DNA of 5,298 nucleotides from NCBI GenBank assembly GCA_020441605.1, contig JAGRLX010000143.1:1-5298 (forward strand), written 5' to 3'. Below are positions 4,168-5,298 of the stretch, piece by piece. This DNA comes from Alphaproteobacteria bacterium (lineage in GTDB: Bacteria; Pseudomonadota; Alphaproteobacteria; Rhizobiales; Aestuariivirgaceae). Every line of letters starts with the position of its first letter. Within the stretch, counting starts at the first letter, position 1. The notes under the pieces were generated by a model. That model worked only from the letters and a program-made list of their open reading frames with translations. It had not been told where the DNA came from and made no database searches. Position numbers and translations under genes: made by a program.

Positions 4168-5298
4168 ATGAGCGTTACCGCCCGTTTCCGTATCGAGGGC
4201 ATGGATTGCGCCTCTTGTGCTGCAAAAATCGAAACCGCGGTCAAGCGGCTCGATAACGTGGAGAGCGTGAAGGTTGGCTTTCAATCGGAGACATTGACGG
4301 TCGCGTTCGGAACTGCACCGCGCCCCGAGGCGGTCGAGGGTGCGGTCCAATCGCTGGGCTACAAGGCGACGCCGCTGATCCCTGCAGAGCCAACGCCCGG
4401 TTCGCACGCACACAGCGAAGGGGACGGTCATTCAGACCATGGTCAGCCGATCGAGGGTGCTTGGTGGAAATCGTCCAAGGGCCTTCTGGTGATCGTCACA
4501 GGCCTCATGGTCGGCTTGGCTTATCTCGAAAGCTATGTCCTGCCTTACGATTCGCAGCTGTTCTTTCTCGCGGCTGCTGCGGTCGGAACGTTCCCGGTGG
4601 CGAGGCGGGCGTTCTCCGCCTTACGAGCCGGTTCTCTCTTCACCATCGAAACGCTGATGACAATCGCGGTGATCGGCGCCATCGCCATTTCGGCGGCGGA
4701 AGAAGCTGCCATCGTCGTGCTGCTGTTCGCGGTTGGCGAGCTGTTGGAAGGTATCGCAGCCGGCCGCGCCCGGTCTGGTATCAGGGCGCTTGCCAAGATC
4801 GCGCCGCAGACCGCCATGGTCGAGACCCCATCGGGTCCCGTCGAAACGCCTGTGGCGAGTATTTCTCTAGGCAGCATTGTCGTGGTGCGGCCGGGTGACC
4901 GCGTCCCAGCGGATGGGGTGATCGTCTCTGGGAGTTCGTCCCTGGACGAGTCGGCGCTGACGGGAGAGTCGGTTCCGCGGAATCGGGCTGAGGGCGATAC
5001 AATCCTGGCAGGATCCATCAATATTGACGCCGCGCTTCGTGTGCGGGTTGACAAGCCAGCCAGTGACACTTTGATAGCCCGCGTCGTCCGGCTGGTGGAG
5101 GAGGCAGCCGACGCCAAGGCGCCATCAGAACGTTTCATCGAGCGCTTCGCGCGCTGGTATATGCCGGTCATCTGCCTGCTGGCCTTGGCCGTGGCCGTGA
5201 TTCCGCCGCTCTTTGCACAGCAGCCGTGGGACGTCTGGATTTACCGCGCACTAGCCCTGCTGCTTGTGGGCTGCCCATGCGCGCTGGTGATTTCGACG
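4168..5298 (+). CDS. zntA: P1B-type heavy-metal ATPase, ZntA/CadA/PbrA group (3' end outside window)
   Basis: The first 377 residues of a Zn/Cd/Pb-exporting ATPase are present; the reading frame is open to the last base. An N-terminal HMA domain (about 5-70) has the GMDCASC metal site with C14 and C17. A His-rich linker follows (HAHSEGDGHSDHG, 80-92). Membrane segments fit about 104-119, 130-149, 158-174, 178-197, 330-349 and 357-376. The actuator domain carries TGES (265-268). TM6 holds the CPC metal site C369-P370-C371 in GCPCALVIST, the form seen in the Zn/Cd/Pb class as well as in copper pumps; overall likeness to E. coli ZntA (LLFAVGELLEG, APSERFIERFARWYMP) favours the divalent class. 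The phosphorylation (DKTGT) and ATP-binding regions would lie beyond the edge; E. coli ZntA has about 732 residues. PbrA or CadA would be equally fair names. Confidence 0.94.
   Translation, partial: MSVTARFRIEGMDCASCAAKIETAVKRLDNVESVKVGFQSETLTVAFGTAPRPEAVEGAVQSLGYKATPLIPAEPTPGSHAHSEGDGHSDHGQPIEGAWWKSSKGLLVIVTGLMVGLAYLESYVLPYDSQLFFLAAAAVGTFPVARRAFSALRAGSLFTIETLMTIAVIGAIAISAAEEAAIVVLLFAVGELLEGIAAGRARSGIRALAKIAPQTAMVETPSGPVETPVASISLGSIVVVRPGDRVPADGVIVSGSSSLDESALTGESVPRNRAEGDTILAGSINIDAALRVRVDKPASDTLIARVVRLVEEAADAKAPSERFIERFARWYMPVICLLALAVAVIPPLFAQQPWDVWIYRALALLLVGCPCALVIST

Noticed and set aside
3517..4431. 304-codon open frame on the minus strand
   Set aside because: It lies antisense to the L,D-transpeptidase gene and the ATPase start, both with intact motifs. 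The translation is Arg/Ala-rich with no domain; long antisense frames are common in GC-rich DNA.
4461..5171. Open frames at 4461-4898 (plus) and 4545-5171 (minus) inside the ATPase region
   Set aside because: The frame from 4168 to 5298 translates without interruption and carries all expected P1B motifs, so these are shadows and there is no frameshift.

Overview
The window looks like part of a heavy-metal resistance region from a GC-rich alphaproteobacterium. A member of the Hyphomicrobiales (rhizobia or Brucellaceae relatives) is my best guess, based on protein style (SSGCIR-type L,D-transpeptidase, Tat-like leaders, codon use), not on any search. Six protein genes are supported; the last runs off the right edge.

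Layout from left to right. Bases 1-276 hold no gene, only a segment resembling the 3' end of a tRNA, possibly an old attachment site. On the minus strand (277-1167) is a cation diffusion facilitator (CDF) metal exporter. A 249-base gap with several inverted repeats and a 17-base near-repeat separates it from a divergent uppP gene (1417-2229, GTG start) for undecaprenyl-diphosphatase. uppP meets a minus-strand MerR-family metal sensor (2226-2645) head to head, and their stop codons share the four bases CTAG. To the right, all on the plus strand, lie a DsbA-like thiol:disulfide protein (2748-3407), an L,D-transpeptidase (3502-4155) and the first 377 codons of a ZntA/CadA/PbrA-type P1B ATPase (4168 onward).

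The strongest regulatory signal is a pair of MerR-type promoters, one before the DsbA-like gene (2656-2686) and one before the transpeptidase (3429-3459). Both have a TTGAA(C/T) -35 element, a stretched 19-bp spacer and a perfect 7-1-7 dyad. The dyads differ from each other only by symmetric, compensating changes, apart from the centre base. This ties the DsbA-like protein, the transpeptidase and the ATPase to metal-induced expression.

How the genes may work together: the MerR protein senses a divalent metal (Zn, Cd, Pb or Hg class, judged from its cysteines). The ATPase exports it from the cytoplasm, with the CDF protein as a second exporter. UppP releases phosphate at the outer face of the membrane. 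UppP with a MerR sensor and a P1B ATPase recalls the pbr lead-resistance locus of Cupriavidus (PbrR, PbrA, PbrB), where released phosphate is proposed to trap exported lead. The DsbA-like protein and the transpeptidase, placed between sensor and pump, suggest an added periplasmic protection or wall-repair arm; this last part is inference.
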